A DNA stretch of 64,000 nucleotides, taken from positions 62,001 to 126,000 of the forward strand of contig NZ_JAKFZS010000017.1 in the NCBI RefSeq assembly GCF_021654285.1, written 5' to 3'. The notes below the pieces were generated by a model. It was not told where the DNA came from and did no database searches. It saw nothing but the letters and a program-made list of their open reading frames with translations. The position numbers and the translations under genes are program-made. The DNA comes from Pseudoalteromonas luteoviolacea (GTDB lineage Bacteria; Pseudomonadota; Gammaproteobacteria; Enterobacterales; Alteromonadaceae). Below are positions 44,480 to 53,177 of the stretch, in pieces (the first letter of the stretch is position 1; every line of letters starts with the position of its first letter).

Positions 44480-45019
44480 GTGCAGGTTATTCAAACAATC
44501 TTAAAAGCCATTACTTTTAGTGTGCTGATCAGCCTCATCATCGTCAACATACTGCCCACAACCTACCGAATTACAGTCACTGAGCCGATTGCTCAAGATC
44601 ATCCGTATGCTATAAAATTTATGCTATCCACAAAAAATTGGGTACAGGCAATCAATGTATTAGAGTCGAGTAAAATACAATTGCTGTCGATGCAAAATGA
44701 AGAAAAAGTAGGTGGGTTTGTTGCTTTTAATCACTCTGGTGGCAGAGTTGACGCAACACTAGTAGAAAAGAAAGCTCTTGAGCTGCAATATCACTTAAGG
44801 TTTCATGAAGAACATCAAGCAAAGATGCGTATATATTTTCAACCGAACACACAGTTCATCTCAATAGTGATCCACGGAGAAGTACTTTCTCCCATTATTG
44901 GTGGTTTGAATGCGTTACTCACTAAGTATTATTTAGAAAAAATAGTACAAACTGCCATCAATGAAATGAACTCTCAACTTCAATTACAACCAATGGGTCC
45001 AGATAAAAATGACGATTAA
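44480..45019 (+). CDS. Membrane-anchored protein of unknown function
   Basis: A GTG start has GAGGGAG 5 nt upstream. The 179-residue product has an N-terminal membrane helix (ITFSVLISLIIVNIL) and a strand-rich, probably periplasmic domain, with YHLRFHEEHQAKMRIYF in the middle. The C-terminus is helical. The stop lies inside the next gene (11-bp overlap), so the two are coupled. I recognise no family. Confidence 0.78.
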   Translation: MQVIQTILKAITFSVLISLIIVNILPTTYRITVTEPIAQDHPYAIKFMLSTKNWVQAINVLESSKIQLLSMQNEEKVGGFVAFNHSGGRVDATLVEKKALELQYHLRFHEEHQAKMRIYFQPNTQFISIVIHGEVLSPIIGGLNALLTKYYLEKIVQTAINEMNSQLQLQPMGPDKNDD

Positions 45020-45878
45020 AAGTGCCCAAGCCCGCTCAAGTTTAGCCTTGCTCATAGAAGAAAAGCTTGGCTATGCCATGATCAAACACGCAAAACCCGC
45101 TGTCACAAATGGACGTTTTGCTTCTGGCCCAACTCAGCAAAATAGCTTTTTTGTCAAAAGTGAGCACGGTACACTAAAAAGGGCCCTAAAAAGGCAACAA
45201 CTTCAAAAAATACAGCGTCAACAAAACATTGAAGCCGTAATGGGTATGTCTTTATCTCTTTGCCCTGATGTGACGAGCCGTGGAAGACCGGATCCAGATT
45301 GGCTAGAGCATTTCATTTCCTTAGCAGAAGATATTGCTAATCAAACGATGCAAAAATTATGGGCAAAAATACTTGTTGGAGAGTCCATTGCACCGGGAAC
45401 GTTTTCAATTAAAAGTCTGCAAACGCTCAAGTTAATGACACAACGAGAGGCAGAAGCCCTACAAAAGTGTGCCTCACTATGTGGGTATTTAGAAAAAGAA
45501 GATAGTTATTTAATCATTCTCGGCTACTATAAAAAACCTTCGTTACTAGATTTATTGAGAAAAGGCAGTACCGAAACAATTAATTTAGCACAAGCAGGTT
45601 TAAGCTTCCCACATATCCTTACATTAATGGATATCAACCTGATGTATCGCCAAGAAATCGAGTCATCCAGTTTGCAAAAAGGTCAGTCACTCACTCTCGT
45701 TTATCAAAACCAAAAAGTGAGCTTTGAAGCTAAAAGCAATGAATTAGTCATGAGCTACTATAAACTGACGCAGACGGGGGATGAACTGAAGAAGCTGATC
45801 AATACACCTGTCAATAAAACATACCGTCAATTGCTCAACAAAACTTTAGAGGACGAGTTTACGCTCACCTTTGAGTAA
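45009..45878 (+). CDS. Conserved protein, TIGR03899-like
   Basis: This 289-residue soluble protein has a basic helical segment early on (KRALKRQQLQKIQRQQNIEAV). A conserved-looking core follows: PDWLEHFISLAEDIANQTMQKLW and ILVGESIAPGTFSIKSLQTLK. This matches my memory of the TIGR03899 family of marine gammaproteobacteria, without known function. The core (leaving a locus with IAN, WAKIL, GSFS-like and LKLM motifs) also resembles DUF2806-type domains. It overlaps the preceding gene and ends near a shared terminator. Confidence 0.7.
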   Translation: MTIKSAQARSSLALLIEEKLGYAMIKHAKPAVTNGRFASGPTQQNSFFVKSEHGTLKRALKRQQLQKIQRQQNIEAVMGMSLSLCPDVTSRGRPDPDWLEHFISLAEDIANQTMQKLWAKILVGESIAPGTFSIKSLQTLKLMTQREAEALQKCASLCGYLEKEDSYLIILGYYKKPSLLDLLRKGSTETINLAQAGLSFPHILTLMDINLMYRQEIESSSLQKGQSLTLVYQNQKVSFEAKSNELVMSYYKLTQTGDELKKLINTPVNKTYRQLLNKTLEDEFTLTFE

Positions 45879-45889
45879 CACACAAAAAA

Positions 45890-45927
45890 AATAGCCCTCA
45901 CACGAACATCATCGCTTCAGGGCTATT
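45890..45927. terminator. Hairpin between convergent genes
   Basis: AATAGCCCT and AGGGCTATT with a 20-nt loop; an A-run before it serves as T-run for the minus strand. Confidence 0.6.
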
Positions 45928-45958
45928 CAAAGCAGTACATACTTGCAGAGTTAGTGGA

Positions 45959-46720
45959 TTAGAAATGCACTTGTAAACCCGCAAATGGGCCTGACGCGTC
46001 GATATCAGAATCGAAATCATCGATATCATCGAGCTCAAGTACTAGAGAGCGATAGCCAGCTCTCACTGCAACATCGACGGCTAAGTTATCGATAAACTCC
46101 CAAGCGACACCAATTTGATAATCTTGGATTTTGCTGTCATCAATCGCAAGTAGGCTGCCCTCAGCGAATACACTCAGCCCTGTTAGCGGTAAGCCGACTT
46201 CAGCGCGGAGATAACCAAGAGGAACAAACCCTGAGAAGTCGACAGTTTCAGTCACTTGCGTACCATTAACATCACCAGTTACAACCACATCTGCATCAAA
46301 CTGCTTGGCATTGATACCAAAATCAAAAGAAACGAGATCGTTATCAAATAACTCGTAGTAAAAAATATAGTCAATATGATTTAAGTCGGCGACCGTATTC
46401 GCTTGTGTACCAACGGTGAAGTTACTATCACCAAACTCAAACGTATCTGTTAAAGTTGTACTACCCACCAGCTCAAGCTCAGTGTATTTCAGTTTAACAT
46501 TAGGTACGAGTGGAACCGGGTGTTCAAGAGCTGCATAAAAACTTGAAAAGGTCTCGTCTTCAAAATCAAATGTTTGAAGATTACCTTTTTCTGCAAAGCT
46601 ACCTTCAGGGTCACTTTGCCACCCTTCGGCTCCTAAGTATAAACCTAATAAAGTATCAGCATGTGCTGCAGGTGTAAGGCAAGCCAGAGACAACGCTGCC
46701 GCTAAACAATACTTTTTCAT
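45959..46720 (-). CDS. TIGR04219-type outer membrane beta-barrel protein
   Basis: This 253-residue protein has a signal peptide ending PAAHA, then alternating strands and a C-terminal Phe (FAGLQVHF) typical of outer-membrane barrels. The starting motif DTLLGLYLGAEGWQSDPEG and the acidic turns match my memory of the TIGR04219 family. It probably forms a small barrel of unknown function. It lies 4 bp after the DUF2333 gene on the same strand. Confidence 0.85.
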   Translation of the reverse strand: MKKYCLAAALSLACLTPAAHADTLLGLYLGAEGWQSDPEGSFAEKGNLQTFDFEDETFSSFYAALEHPVPLVPNVKLKYTELELVGSTTLTDTFEFGDSNFTVGTQANTVADLNHIDYIFYYELFDNDLVSFDFGINAKQFDADVVVTGDVNGTQVTETVDFSGFVPLGYLRAEVGLPLTGLSVFAEGSLLAIDDSKIQDYQIGVAWEFIDNLAVDVAVRAGYRSLVLELDDIDDFDSDIDASGPFAGLQVHF

Positions 46721-46724
46721 TTTT

Positions 46725-47711
46725 TTATCCTTGCGCTAAAAGTTCACTGAGTTCTATTAGAGCTGCATTTGCTCTAGATATATAATTCGCCATCACTAAT
46801 GAGTGATTAGCTACAAAACCAAAGCCACTACCATTCAAAATTACCGGGCTCCAAACAGTTTCCTGCGTGGCTTCTAATTCCCGAATAATTTGCTGCAAGC
46901 TCACTTTGGCATTTTTCTTTTCCAACACATCGGAAAAATCATGCTCTACAGCCTTCAAAAAGTGCAGTAATGCCCATGTTGCACCGCGAGACTCGTAAAA
47001 AACATCATCAATTTTCCACCACGATGTCTTTACAACTGACTGCTGCTTACCTGCTGTCGCCTGAGCAGCACTCGCGTCTCCTGCTAAGTCAGTATTTATT
47101 CGTTCCTGTCCAACACTGGCACTGAGTCTTTGACTCAGGCTACCCATGCGCTTTTCAGCCTCTTTTAACCAACCTCTCAGGTTGTCTGCACGTGCATAAA
47201 ACTGGCTATCAACTTGCGTTTGATTCGAAATTTGCGCTTGGTACTCTTGTAAAAAACGAATACCTGCTTGGTATTCACTTTCAGCACTGGGTAAGATCCA
47301 TGCTGTAGAGCTTATATTAAATTTAGGTTGCGCTTTTTTTAAGCTTGGATGCTCAGTAGATTGTGACTGTGAGCGGCTAAAGTCTTTGCGCATAGACAAA
47401 GCTAAGTCTCTCGACATTTCCAGTACACCAAACTCCCAAGCAGGCATGTTATCCATTAAAACGCTAGGAGGCAGTACATCGTTAGACAAATAACCACCCG
47501 GCTTGTCTAATATAGTTTGCATAACCTCAATTAACGTATTCGTTGTAACGTAACCTGTCACCAACGTTGTTTGTTGCTCATCAGCATGCTGTTTTGCACG
47601 CTCGACTACATCAAACTGTTCAGGCTCAAAGCTCCAATACACGGCCAGTATATAACCCAAAACGACAATACCAGCCAGTGCGGCAAATACTTTGCCCTTG
47701 TATTCTTTCAT
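46725..47711 (-). CDS. DUF2333 family inner-membrane protein
   Basis: This 328-residue protein has one N-terminal helix (VFAALAGIVVLGYILAVYW) and a periplasmic domain. The segments GYVTTNTLIEVMQTILDKPGG and MPAWEFGVLEMSRDLALSMRKDFSRSQSQS fit DUF2333. The function is unknown, but the family is widespread in gammaproteobacteria. It lies between a copper chaperone gene and the barrel gene on one strand with short gaps, and so probably shares an envelope operon. Confidence 0.85.
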   Translation of the reverse strand: MKEYKGKVFAALAGIVVLGYILAVYWSFEPEQFDVVERAKQHADEQQTTLVTGYVTTNTLIEVMQTILDKPGGYLSNDVLPPSVLMDNMPAWEFGVLEMSRDLALSMRKDFSRSQSQSTEHPSLKKAQPKFNISSTAWILPSAESEYQAGIRFLQEYQAQISNQTQVDSQFYARADNLRGWLKEAEKRMGSLSQRLSASVGQERINTDLAGDASAAQATAGKQQSVVKTSWWKIDDVFYESRGATWALLHFLKAVEHDFSDVLEKKNAKVSLQQIIRELEATQETVWSPVILNGSGFGFVANHSLVMANYISRANAALIELSELLAQG

Positions 47712-47719
47712 CCTAGCTC

Positions 47720-48235
47720 CTAATGATGATGATGGTGTGACTCGTTGGAAAATTCGTCTTTTAAAGAAACAACTTTAATAGTGCTTTCAACTTTTTCACC
47801 ACCAGAAAAATATAGTGTGAGTTTACGGGTTTCGCCTACTTTTAACTTAACTTTTGGATCAAAACCCATTAGGTGATAACCACCTGGTTTAAATTCAACA
47901 TGCCCCTTCGCTGGCACAGTCAGCGCTTTTACAGGCTGCATTTTCATCATGCCGTTACTGTGAATATGCTCATGAATTTCAACACGACCCAGCCCTTCTA
48001 TTTTAGCGCTTACAATCGTAATAGGCTTCGCAGTACTGTTATGAAGAGTCATATAACCAGCTGTAGATTTCGCAGCAGGTAAAAATGCACGAATCTTCGC
48101 TTTATTTACCTGAAGACTGGCTGAATCTTGCGCAGTGTGATGTTGATGATGGTCATGCCCATCATGTTGATGATTATGAGCAACACCAAAAAAAGATAAC
48201 GACAACAGAGATACAAATGCAAACGCTTTACGCAT
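47720..48235 (-). CDS. PCu(A)C-type periplasmic copper chaperone with His-rich termini
   Basis: This 171-residue protein has a signal peptide (MRKAFAFVSLLSLSFFGVAH), then a His-rich stretch (HNHQHDGHDHHQHH). The PCuAC domain follows, with the copper ligands in EIHEHIHSNGMMKMQPV and GGYHLMGF (H, M, H, M pattern). The product ends SHHHHH, a natural terminal polyhistidine. It should carry Cu(I) in the periplasm, for example to cytochrome oxidase; the His tails would hold extra metal. No cytochrome oxidase genes are adjacent. Confidence 0.9.
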   Translation of the reverse strand: MRKAFAFVSLLSLSFFGVAHNHQHDGHDHHQHHTAQDSASLQVNKAKIRAFLPAAKSTAGYMTLHNSTAKPITIVSAKIEGLGRVEIHEHIHSNGMMKMQPVKALTVPAKGHVEFKPGGYHLMGFDPKVKLKVGETRKLTLYFSGGEKVESTIKVVSLKDEFSNESHHHHH

Positions 48236-48340
48236 GGCTGGATTCCTTTAATTCTGAATAAAACAGTATTAGATACGATGATTATACCGCTCTTGAGCAC
48301 TGAATTCACAGTAAATTATAGCCACCAGCTTTAAGCCGCA

Positions 48341-48667
48341 TCACTGCTGAGGTGCTTTTTCAAATACCAACCAAGTCAGTGCGAGTATCATAAGTAAAGG
48401 AATTGCGATCATGACGGAGTTAAATAAAAATGCCAATACTAGCCCAATGAGCATGACTAACCCGACCCCCAGTAATCCGACACTGAGTAATGCCACAATC
48501 GCAATTCCACAGACCATCACCAACAAAAAGCCAAACAACTCCAAGCCGACCCACCCAAACTCTTGAAATAAACCTGATAAGCCCAGTGCAGTGTAGGGAA
48601 TAGATAACCATGAAAAAACCAGTGCAATGAGTAACGCGCACAACAATAAAGTCACTGTTTTCATCAT
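48341..48667 (-). CDS. Small multi-pass membrane protein in the psp gene group
   Basis: This 108-residue protein is almost entirely hydrophobic, with about four membrane helices (TLLLCALLIALVFSWLS and three later ones). AGTAGGGGGC precedes the ATG, and it starts 5 bp after the pspC-like stop. Genes of this kind often follow pspA-pspC in marine gammaproteobacteria. No motif gives a specific function; membrane-stress response is inferred from context only. Confidence 0.75.
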   Translation of the reverse strand: MMKTVTLLLCALLIALVFSWLSIPYTALGLSGLFQEFGWVGLELFGFLLVMVCGIAIVALLSVGLLGVGLVMLIGLVLAFLFNSVMIAIPLLMILALTWLVFEKAPQQ

Positions 48668-48672
48668 GCCCC

Positions 48673-48873
48673 CTACTTTTTATCCGCCAAACACAACCAC
48701 CCGATGAAGTAGCCAATAATGCAAGGCCAAGTAAATTTGAATGCCATCAAGACTAACAATAAACGAACCAACCAAACCGGCAAATCGATACGTTGTGCAA
48801 CTTCACAACAAACACCCGCAATTTTTTCTCGTCCTCGAGGACTCAAAGTACTCTCATATTTTCGTGAATGCAT
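48673..48873 (-). CDS. pspC: PspC domain protein
   Basis: This 66-residue protein shows the PspC domain: KIAGVCCEVAQRIDLPVWLVRL followed by a hydrophobic segment (VLMAFKFTWPCIIGYFIGWL). It is short, without the leucine-zipper tail of E. coli PspC. AGGAGAAAG precedes the ATG. In the phage-shock system PspC senses membrane stress and partners with PspA, encoded just upstream. Confidence 0.88.
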   Translation of the reverse strand: MHSRKYESTLSPRGREKIAGVCCEVAQRIDLPVWLVRLLLVLMAFKFTWPCIIGYFIGWLCLADKK

Positions 48874-48882
48874 AACTTTCTC

Positions 48883-49560
48883 CTACTGAGATAACGACTT
48901 ACTTGACGATGCAGATACAAGTTTTTGCTTTAAAGATTGCAGCATAGACGTGACATTTTCATGTTGGATCAATCGATTCAACTCATCTATTTTTTTACGT
49001 GTTGGGCTCGAAAAGGAAGGTGCAGTAGGAAGTTCTGTTGCTGTGAGCTTTCTTTCCCACTCAGATATATGTGACGCTAAGCCTTGCATGTCTGGTCCAT
49101 GTAGTACTTGCTTTAATTTGAGCCTTGCACGTAAACACTCTTCTTTAATGATGTGTCTTCGGCTTTCACCTTGAACATCTCTTTTCTGTCCTGATTGCAA
49201 AGTGCGGTGATCTTGCTCTAATTTGTGCAGCGCTTGAGACAAGTTTTCAAGGTGTGTTTTTAGTGAGGATAATTTATTCTGGCAGCTATATCTTTCATTT
49301 AAAGCCGCCTTCGCCAAATCCTCTCTCCCCTTTTCTAGAGCATACTGTGCTTTTTCATACCATTCTGCAATAGCCCCCTCATAGTTAACAACTTGTTTGC
49401 GGGCTAACGAAGCTTCCGTTTTTAATTGGATAATGAGCGCCTGGATTCGCTCAGATGTGTTATTGATATTCGGCGAACAACGCTCACTCGAGCAGGCATC
49501 ACCGAGTAACGTGTTAAATTCCGATTTAATTAGATCTTCGATGCGGTTGATTAAAGCCAT
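48883..49560 (-). CDS. pspA: PspA/IM30 family protein
   Basis: This 225-residue protein is nearly all alpha-helical coiled coil, as expected of PspA. MALINRIEDLIKSEFNTLL at the start is the amphipathic membrane-binding helix. KTEASLARKQVVNYEGAIAEWYEKAQYAL is the conserved central part. It should oligomerise on the inner face of the damaged inner membrane. It is first in a pspA-pspC-membrane protein run. No pspF regulator or sigma-54 site was confirmed upstream. Confidence 0.88.
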   Translation of the reverse strand: MALINRIEDLIKSEFNTLLGDACSSERCSPNINNTSERIQALIIQLKTEASLARKQVVNYEGAIAEWYEKAQYALEKGREDLAKAALNERYSCQNKLSSLKTHLENLSQALHKLEQDHRTLQSGQKRDVQGESRRHIIKEECLRARLKLKQVLHGPDMQGLASHISEWERKLTATELPTAPSFSSPTRKKIDELNRLIQHENVTSMLQSLKQKLVSASSSKSLSQ

Positions 49561-49731
49561 AACATGTTCCTTGATAACATATGATGACTCTACTGTTCCA
49601 AACTCTATGCCAAATATTAAAGCTTAGTAAAAACAGAAACTTAATGAAAGGTGTAGCACATACAACTAAAGTAGATGATTAAAATGTGGTAAATATGACC
49701 AAAAAATTGTTTTTTTGGTCATGAACAGTTA

Positions 49732-50745
49732 TTAAACCTCAGGCACAAATGTAAGTGCTTTTTCCATGACGCTAATATCTGCATCTTTCTTGTGACCATT
49801 CTCGGATAAATGACGTCTATAGCCTCGTGCACCTGGTTGGTTTTGGAATATCCCCAACATATGACGTGCAATGTGCCAGAAGTTTGCGCCACGCGTCATC
49901 TCTTGCTCAAAATAGTCATACATACTGCGCACAACTTCATGACGAGTCTGCGTAAATGGTGCATCTCCATACAGCTTTTCATCAACTTGTGAAAGTAAGA
50001 AAGGATTGCTATATGCTTCTCGACCGACCATTACACCATCCAAATGTTCCAAATGATGCTGGCACTCTTCTAGCGTCTTAACTCCACCATTAATACTAAT
50101 ATGTAGATTCGCATAGTCTTGCTTTAACTTATAAACTCTAGGGTAATCAAGCGGTGGAATTTCTCTATTCTCTTTTGGACTTAACCCCTGCAACCAAGCT
50201 TTTCTTGCATGAATAATAAAATCATCACATCCAACTTGATGAGATGCCTCAATCAAGGCTGTTAAGAACTCATAAGAATCTTGCTCATCGATACCAATGC
50301 GCGTTTTCACTGTTACCGGGATAGATACTTCTGCTTTCATTGCGGCAACACATTCAGCAACAAGATTTGGCTCAGCCATCAAACAAGCACCAAATCGACC
50401 ATTTTGAACTCTATCTGAAGGGCAGCCTACATTTAGATTCACTTCATTGTAACCATATTCTTGAGCGCGTTTAGCACACTCAGCCAAAGCTTTTGGATCC
50501 GAGCCTCCCAATTGTAACGCAACAGGCATCTCGTGATCGCCAAATGCTAAGTAATCACCTTTACCATAGATGATTGCACCCGTGGTGATCATTTCGGTAT
50601 AGAGGACAGCATGTTTGCTCAGCTTGCGATGAAATGTTCGGCAATGTCGATCAGTCCAATCCAACATCGGTGCCACACTAAAGCGGCGAAACGCTGAATC
50701 ATTTGTATTTACTGGGCTAGCGCCTGATTTATCTGAGTTTTGCAT
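49732..50745 (-). CDS. dusA: tRNA-dihydrouridine synthase A
   Basis: This 337-residue FMN enzyme starts its conserved core with FSVAPMLDWTDRHCRTFHR, then YTEMITTGAI. Later motifs are QLGGSDP, NLNVGCPSDRVQNGRFGACLM (catalytic Cys), TVKTRIGID and INGGV, with GVMVGREAY. These match DusA, which reduces U20/U20a in tRNA. The length is normal. It stands alone. Confidence 0.96.
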   Translation of the reverse strand: MQNSDKSGASPVNTNDSAFRRFSVAPMLDWTDRHCRTFHRKLSKHAVLYTEMITTGAIIYGKGDYLAFGDHEMPVALQLGGSDPKALAECAKRAQEYGYNEVNLNVGCPSDRVQNGRFGACLMAEPNLVAECVAAMKAEVSIPVTVKTRIGIDEQDSYEFLTALIEASHQVGCDDFIIHARKAWLQGLSPKENREIPPLDYPRVYKLKQDYANLHISINGGVKTLEECQHHLEHLDGVMVGREAYSNPFLLSQVDEKLYGDAPFTQTRHEVVRSMYDYFEQEMTRGANFWHIARHMLGIFQNQPGARGYRRHLSENGHKKDADISVMEKALTFVPEV

Positions 50746-50993
50746 ACAACCTCAACTGACTACCCCCGGTTAATGGAGCCTCTCTGTTTCTTTTAAAAAC
50801 TGTTGGCTAATTAACTATAAAAAGGGGCGTTCTGATTTGCTTTCAATCAAGTAATAATAACGCCGCATGGTATAACCTTCATTGCGCCGTCACACGAATA
50901 AATTAAGCACAAATTATACATCACCTGAAGACACAAAACGACAGCAATAACAGTTCGCAAACTATAGGAGTCTATTGAGCATGAGGGGTACAC

Positions 50994-51554
50994 TTATTCT
51001 ATTTTGCAACTTTCATCTTTTCGGTGCAAAGTGTGTCGTGTTGCAAAGCCAACTAGCACAATGAGAGTCGTAATATTGCAGGTTGCTATGACAATTTGGT
51101 ACACCTTCGAAGAGAATCCACTAAACTCAAAATACCCTCTCGTAACCAATTGAATATAGAAGATTGTCACTTCAATAAACATCAAACAAAGAACCGCCTT
51201 AGCGACACTAGAAAAATTACACCCGCGAATAAAATGTAAAAGATAAACAGATAGAAAAAAGGCTGTAAAATTAACAATCCCTGTGAAGTAAAAAACCCTA
51301 CGTAAAGCTATTTTTTCCATCGGCAGTGCTCGGATTTCACCTGATAACGTTACGCCAGTCAGATAAAAAACAACTATACATAAAGCAGTGAGAAAGCAAG
51401 AGTGTAATTCATGATCTTGAATTGTTTTTAAACTATCTTTACCACCAAAAAACAGACTAAATCTTCGTTCCCAAAACTTAATGACTAAAAAGAGTACAAC
51501 AAGAGAAAAAAGTATTTTAATTGCAGTATTAAGTGCTATTAGAAATTCATCCAT
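50994..51554 (-). CDS. Multi-pass membrane protein next to a double-glycine peptide gene
   Basis: This 186-residue protein has about five membrane helices (ILFSLVVLFLVIKFW, then four further hydrophobic stretches) and a short charged tail. No transporter or enzyme motif is visible. It starts 33 bp after the stop of a 45-codon leader-type peptide gene on the same strand. Small membrane proteins in this position are often immunity or maturation proteins of bacteriocins. That role is inferred only from position and topology. Confidence 0.7.
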   Translation of the reverse strand: MDEFLIALNTAIKILFSLVVLFLVIKFWERRFSLFFGGKDSLKTIQDHELHSCFLTALCIVVFYLTGVTLSGEIRALPMEKIALRRVFYFTGIVNFTAFFLSVYLLHFIRGCNFSSVAKAVLCLMFIEVTIFYIQLVTRGYFEFSGFSSKVYQIVIATCNITTLIVLVGFATRHTLHRKDESCKIE

Positions 51555-51587
51555 GCTTATTCACATCTTACCTTTCCAATTTCAATG

Positions 51588-51725
51588 CTACCTGACGGCA
51601 CATTCAAACTTTGTTTTGATAAAGAACCTTGCTTGAGGTGGCTCAAAAGTATCAGCAGTGCCGCCTTTCACACGACTAAGCTCACGTTTAGATAGTAACT
51701 TTATATTCTTTTTTCTCAATTTCAT
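51588..51725 (-). CDS. Candidate double-glycine leader peptide (bacteriocin/RiPP-like precursor)
   Basis: A 45-codon frame has AAGGA before its ATG. The first 22 residues (MKLRKKNIKLLSKRELSRVK, then GG) have the look of a class-II bacteriocin-type leader ending in Gly-Gly; Leu-Ser-x-x-Glu-Leu before the GG is the usual pattern. The presumed core is TADTFEPPQARFFIKTKFECAVR, 23 residues with one Cys, too many charges for a typical pore former. No peptidase-transporter gene is adjacent. The next gene on the strand is a small membrane protein. Short frames occur by chance, but leader pattern plus ribosome site make this one credible. Confidence 0.55.
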   Translation of the reverse strand: MKLRKKNIKLLSKRELSRVKGGTADTFEPPQARFFIKTKFECAVR

Positions 51726-52096
51726 AACCACAATTCCTTAATATAAAAATATTAATTACAAAAGACATTACGTAACGAAAAGCCTTATTAAATATCATAG
51801 TCAATCTAAATAATGATATTAGCGCTGGCGCCAGTTAAATTAAGTTCAGTAAATGGGTCAGCTTAAACAGTGAATTGCATTCACTGTTTAAATTATTGCC
51901 AACTTTATTGGTACCCCATCGTGCAGTAAAAGTAAATTAAAAATTTTTCCTCCTACTGCTCTGTGGGCATTTCACGTTTAATGCAAAATGACAATGTGTC
52001 TATATTAATACGCAAGCGCACAATAATAAACATTTTCATAACGTCAGAAATTGCAAAACTTTTCACAATCTACCCAAGGCTGCTTTTCCAGACTAT
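51726..52096. other. Spacer between galE and the peptide gene, with hairpin
   Basis: It holds a perfect 13-bp stem, TTAAACAGTGAAT/ATTCACTGTTTAA, with a 3-nt loop at 51863-51891, the likely 3' end of the galE transcript. The rest is A/T-rich, and promoter-like DNA precedes the peptide gene. No ORF is convincing. Confidence 0.55.
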
Positions 52097-53113
52097 TTAC
52101 GCATCGTACCCATTTGGATTTTGCTTCTGCCAATTCCATGAGTCACTCATCATCTCGCCCAGACCTTTTTGTGCAGCCCAATCTAACTCATCTTTTGCTT
52201 TTTCGGGGGCAGCATAACAAGCCGAAATATCCCCTGTACGGCGTGGTTTTATATCGTATGGAATCGGCTTATTTGAAGCCACTTCAAACGCGTTAACCAT
52301 ATCAAGTACAGAATAGCCATTACCTGTGCCTAAATTATAGATATGTACACCATTATGACTTTCTAACTTTTTAAGAGACTTTAAATGACCGATAGCAAGA
52401 TCGACAACGTGAATATAATCTCGTACACCTGTACCGTCATGCGTATCGTAATCGTTACCAAAGATCCCTAGTCTTTCTAACTTACCTACCGCCACCTGTG
52501 TGATGTATGGTAGCAAATTGTTTGGGATACCATTCGGGTCTTCACCAATTAAGCCTGACTTATGTGCACCAACAGGGTTAAAGTAGCGTAATATAGCAAA
52601 CGCCCATCTCTCATCTGATTTAGCAACATCTTGCAAAACCATTTCTGCCATGAGCTTAGAAGTTCCATATGGATTGGTTGTACCACCAACAGGGAAATCC
52701 TCTCGAATAGGGAGGCTTTGAGGATCACCGTACACAGTAGCCGATGAGCTAAACACCAATTTAAACACCCCAGCATGCCTCATGGCATCCAACAAGGTTA
52801 AAGTGCCTTGTACGTTAGTTTGATAATACTCAATCGGTTTTCGAACTGACTCGCCCACAGATTTTAGGCCTGCGAAATGGATAACTTGTTCAATATTATG
52901 TTTTGAAAATACAGAGTCTAAGAAGTCACGATCTAGGATATCCCCTTCATAGAAAGTAACATCTTTGCCTGTTATCTCCTTAACACGACTCAATGCCACT
53001 ACAGATGAGTTCACGAGATTATCCACAATAATCACTTCATCACCTTGGTTGAGTAATTCAACAACAGTGTGCGATCCAATATATCCTGCACCACCTGTAA
53101 CTAAAACCACCAT
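52097..53113 (-). CDS. galE: UDP-glucose 4-epimerase
   Basis: The start is taken at 53113 (MVVLVTGGAGYIGSHTVVEL), with AGGGAAAAT before it; the frame opens 33 codons earlier without family support. The 338-residue product has the NAD-binding TGGAGYIGSH loop, SSSATVYG and the catalytic Tyr-x-x-x-Lys in NPYGTSKLMAE. It interconverts UDP-glucose and UDP-galactose, feeding surface-polysaccharide synthesis. No other gal gene is adjacent. Confidence 0.96.
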   Translation of the reverse strand: MVVLVTGGAGYIGSHTVVELLNQGDEVIIVDNLVNSSVVALSRVKEITGKDVTFYEGDILDRDFLDSVFSKHNIEQVIHFAGLKSVGESVRKPIEYYQTNVQGTLTLLDAMRHAGVFKLVFSSSATVYGDPQSLPIREDFPVGGTTNPYGTSKLMAEMVLQDVAKSDERWAFAILRYFNPVGAHKSGLIGEDPNGIPNNLLPYITQVAVGKLERLGIFGNDYDTHDGTGVRDYIHVVDLAIGHLKSLKKLESHNGVHIYNLGTGNGYSVLDMVNAFEVASNKPIPYDIKPRRTGDISACYAAPEKAKDELDWAAQKGLGEMMSDSWNWQKQNPNGYDA

Positions 53114-53177
53114 ATTTTCCCTACCTAAATCAATATCATTTACGCTTGTTGCATTGCGAACCCTTATTATATAGCGT

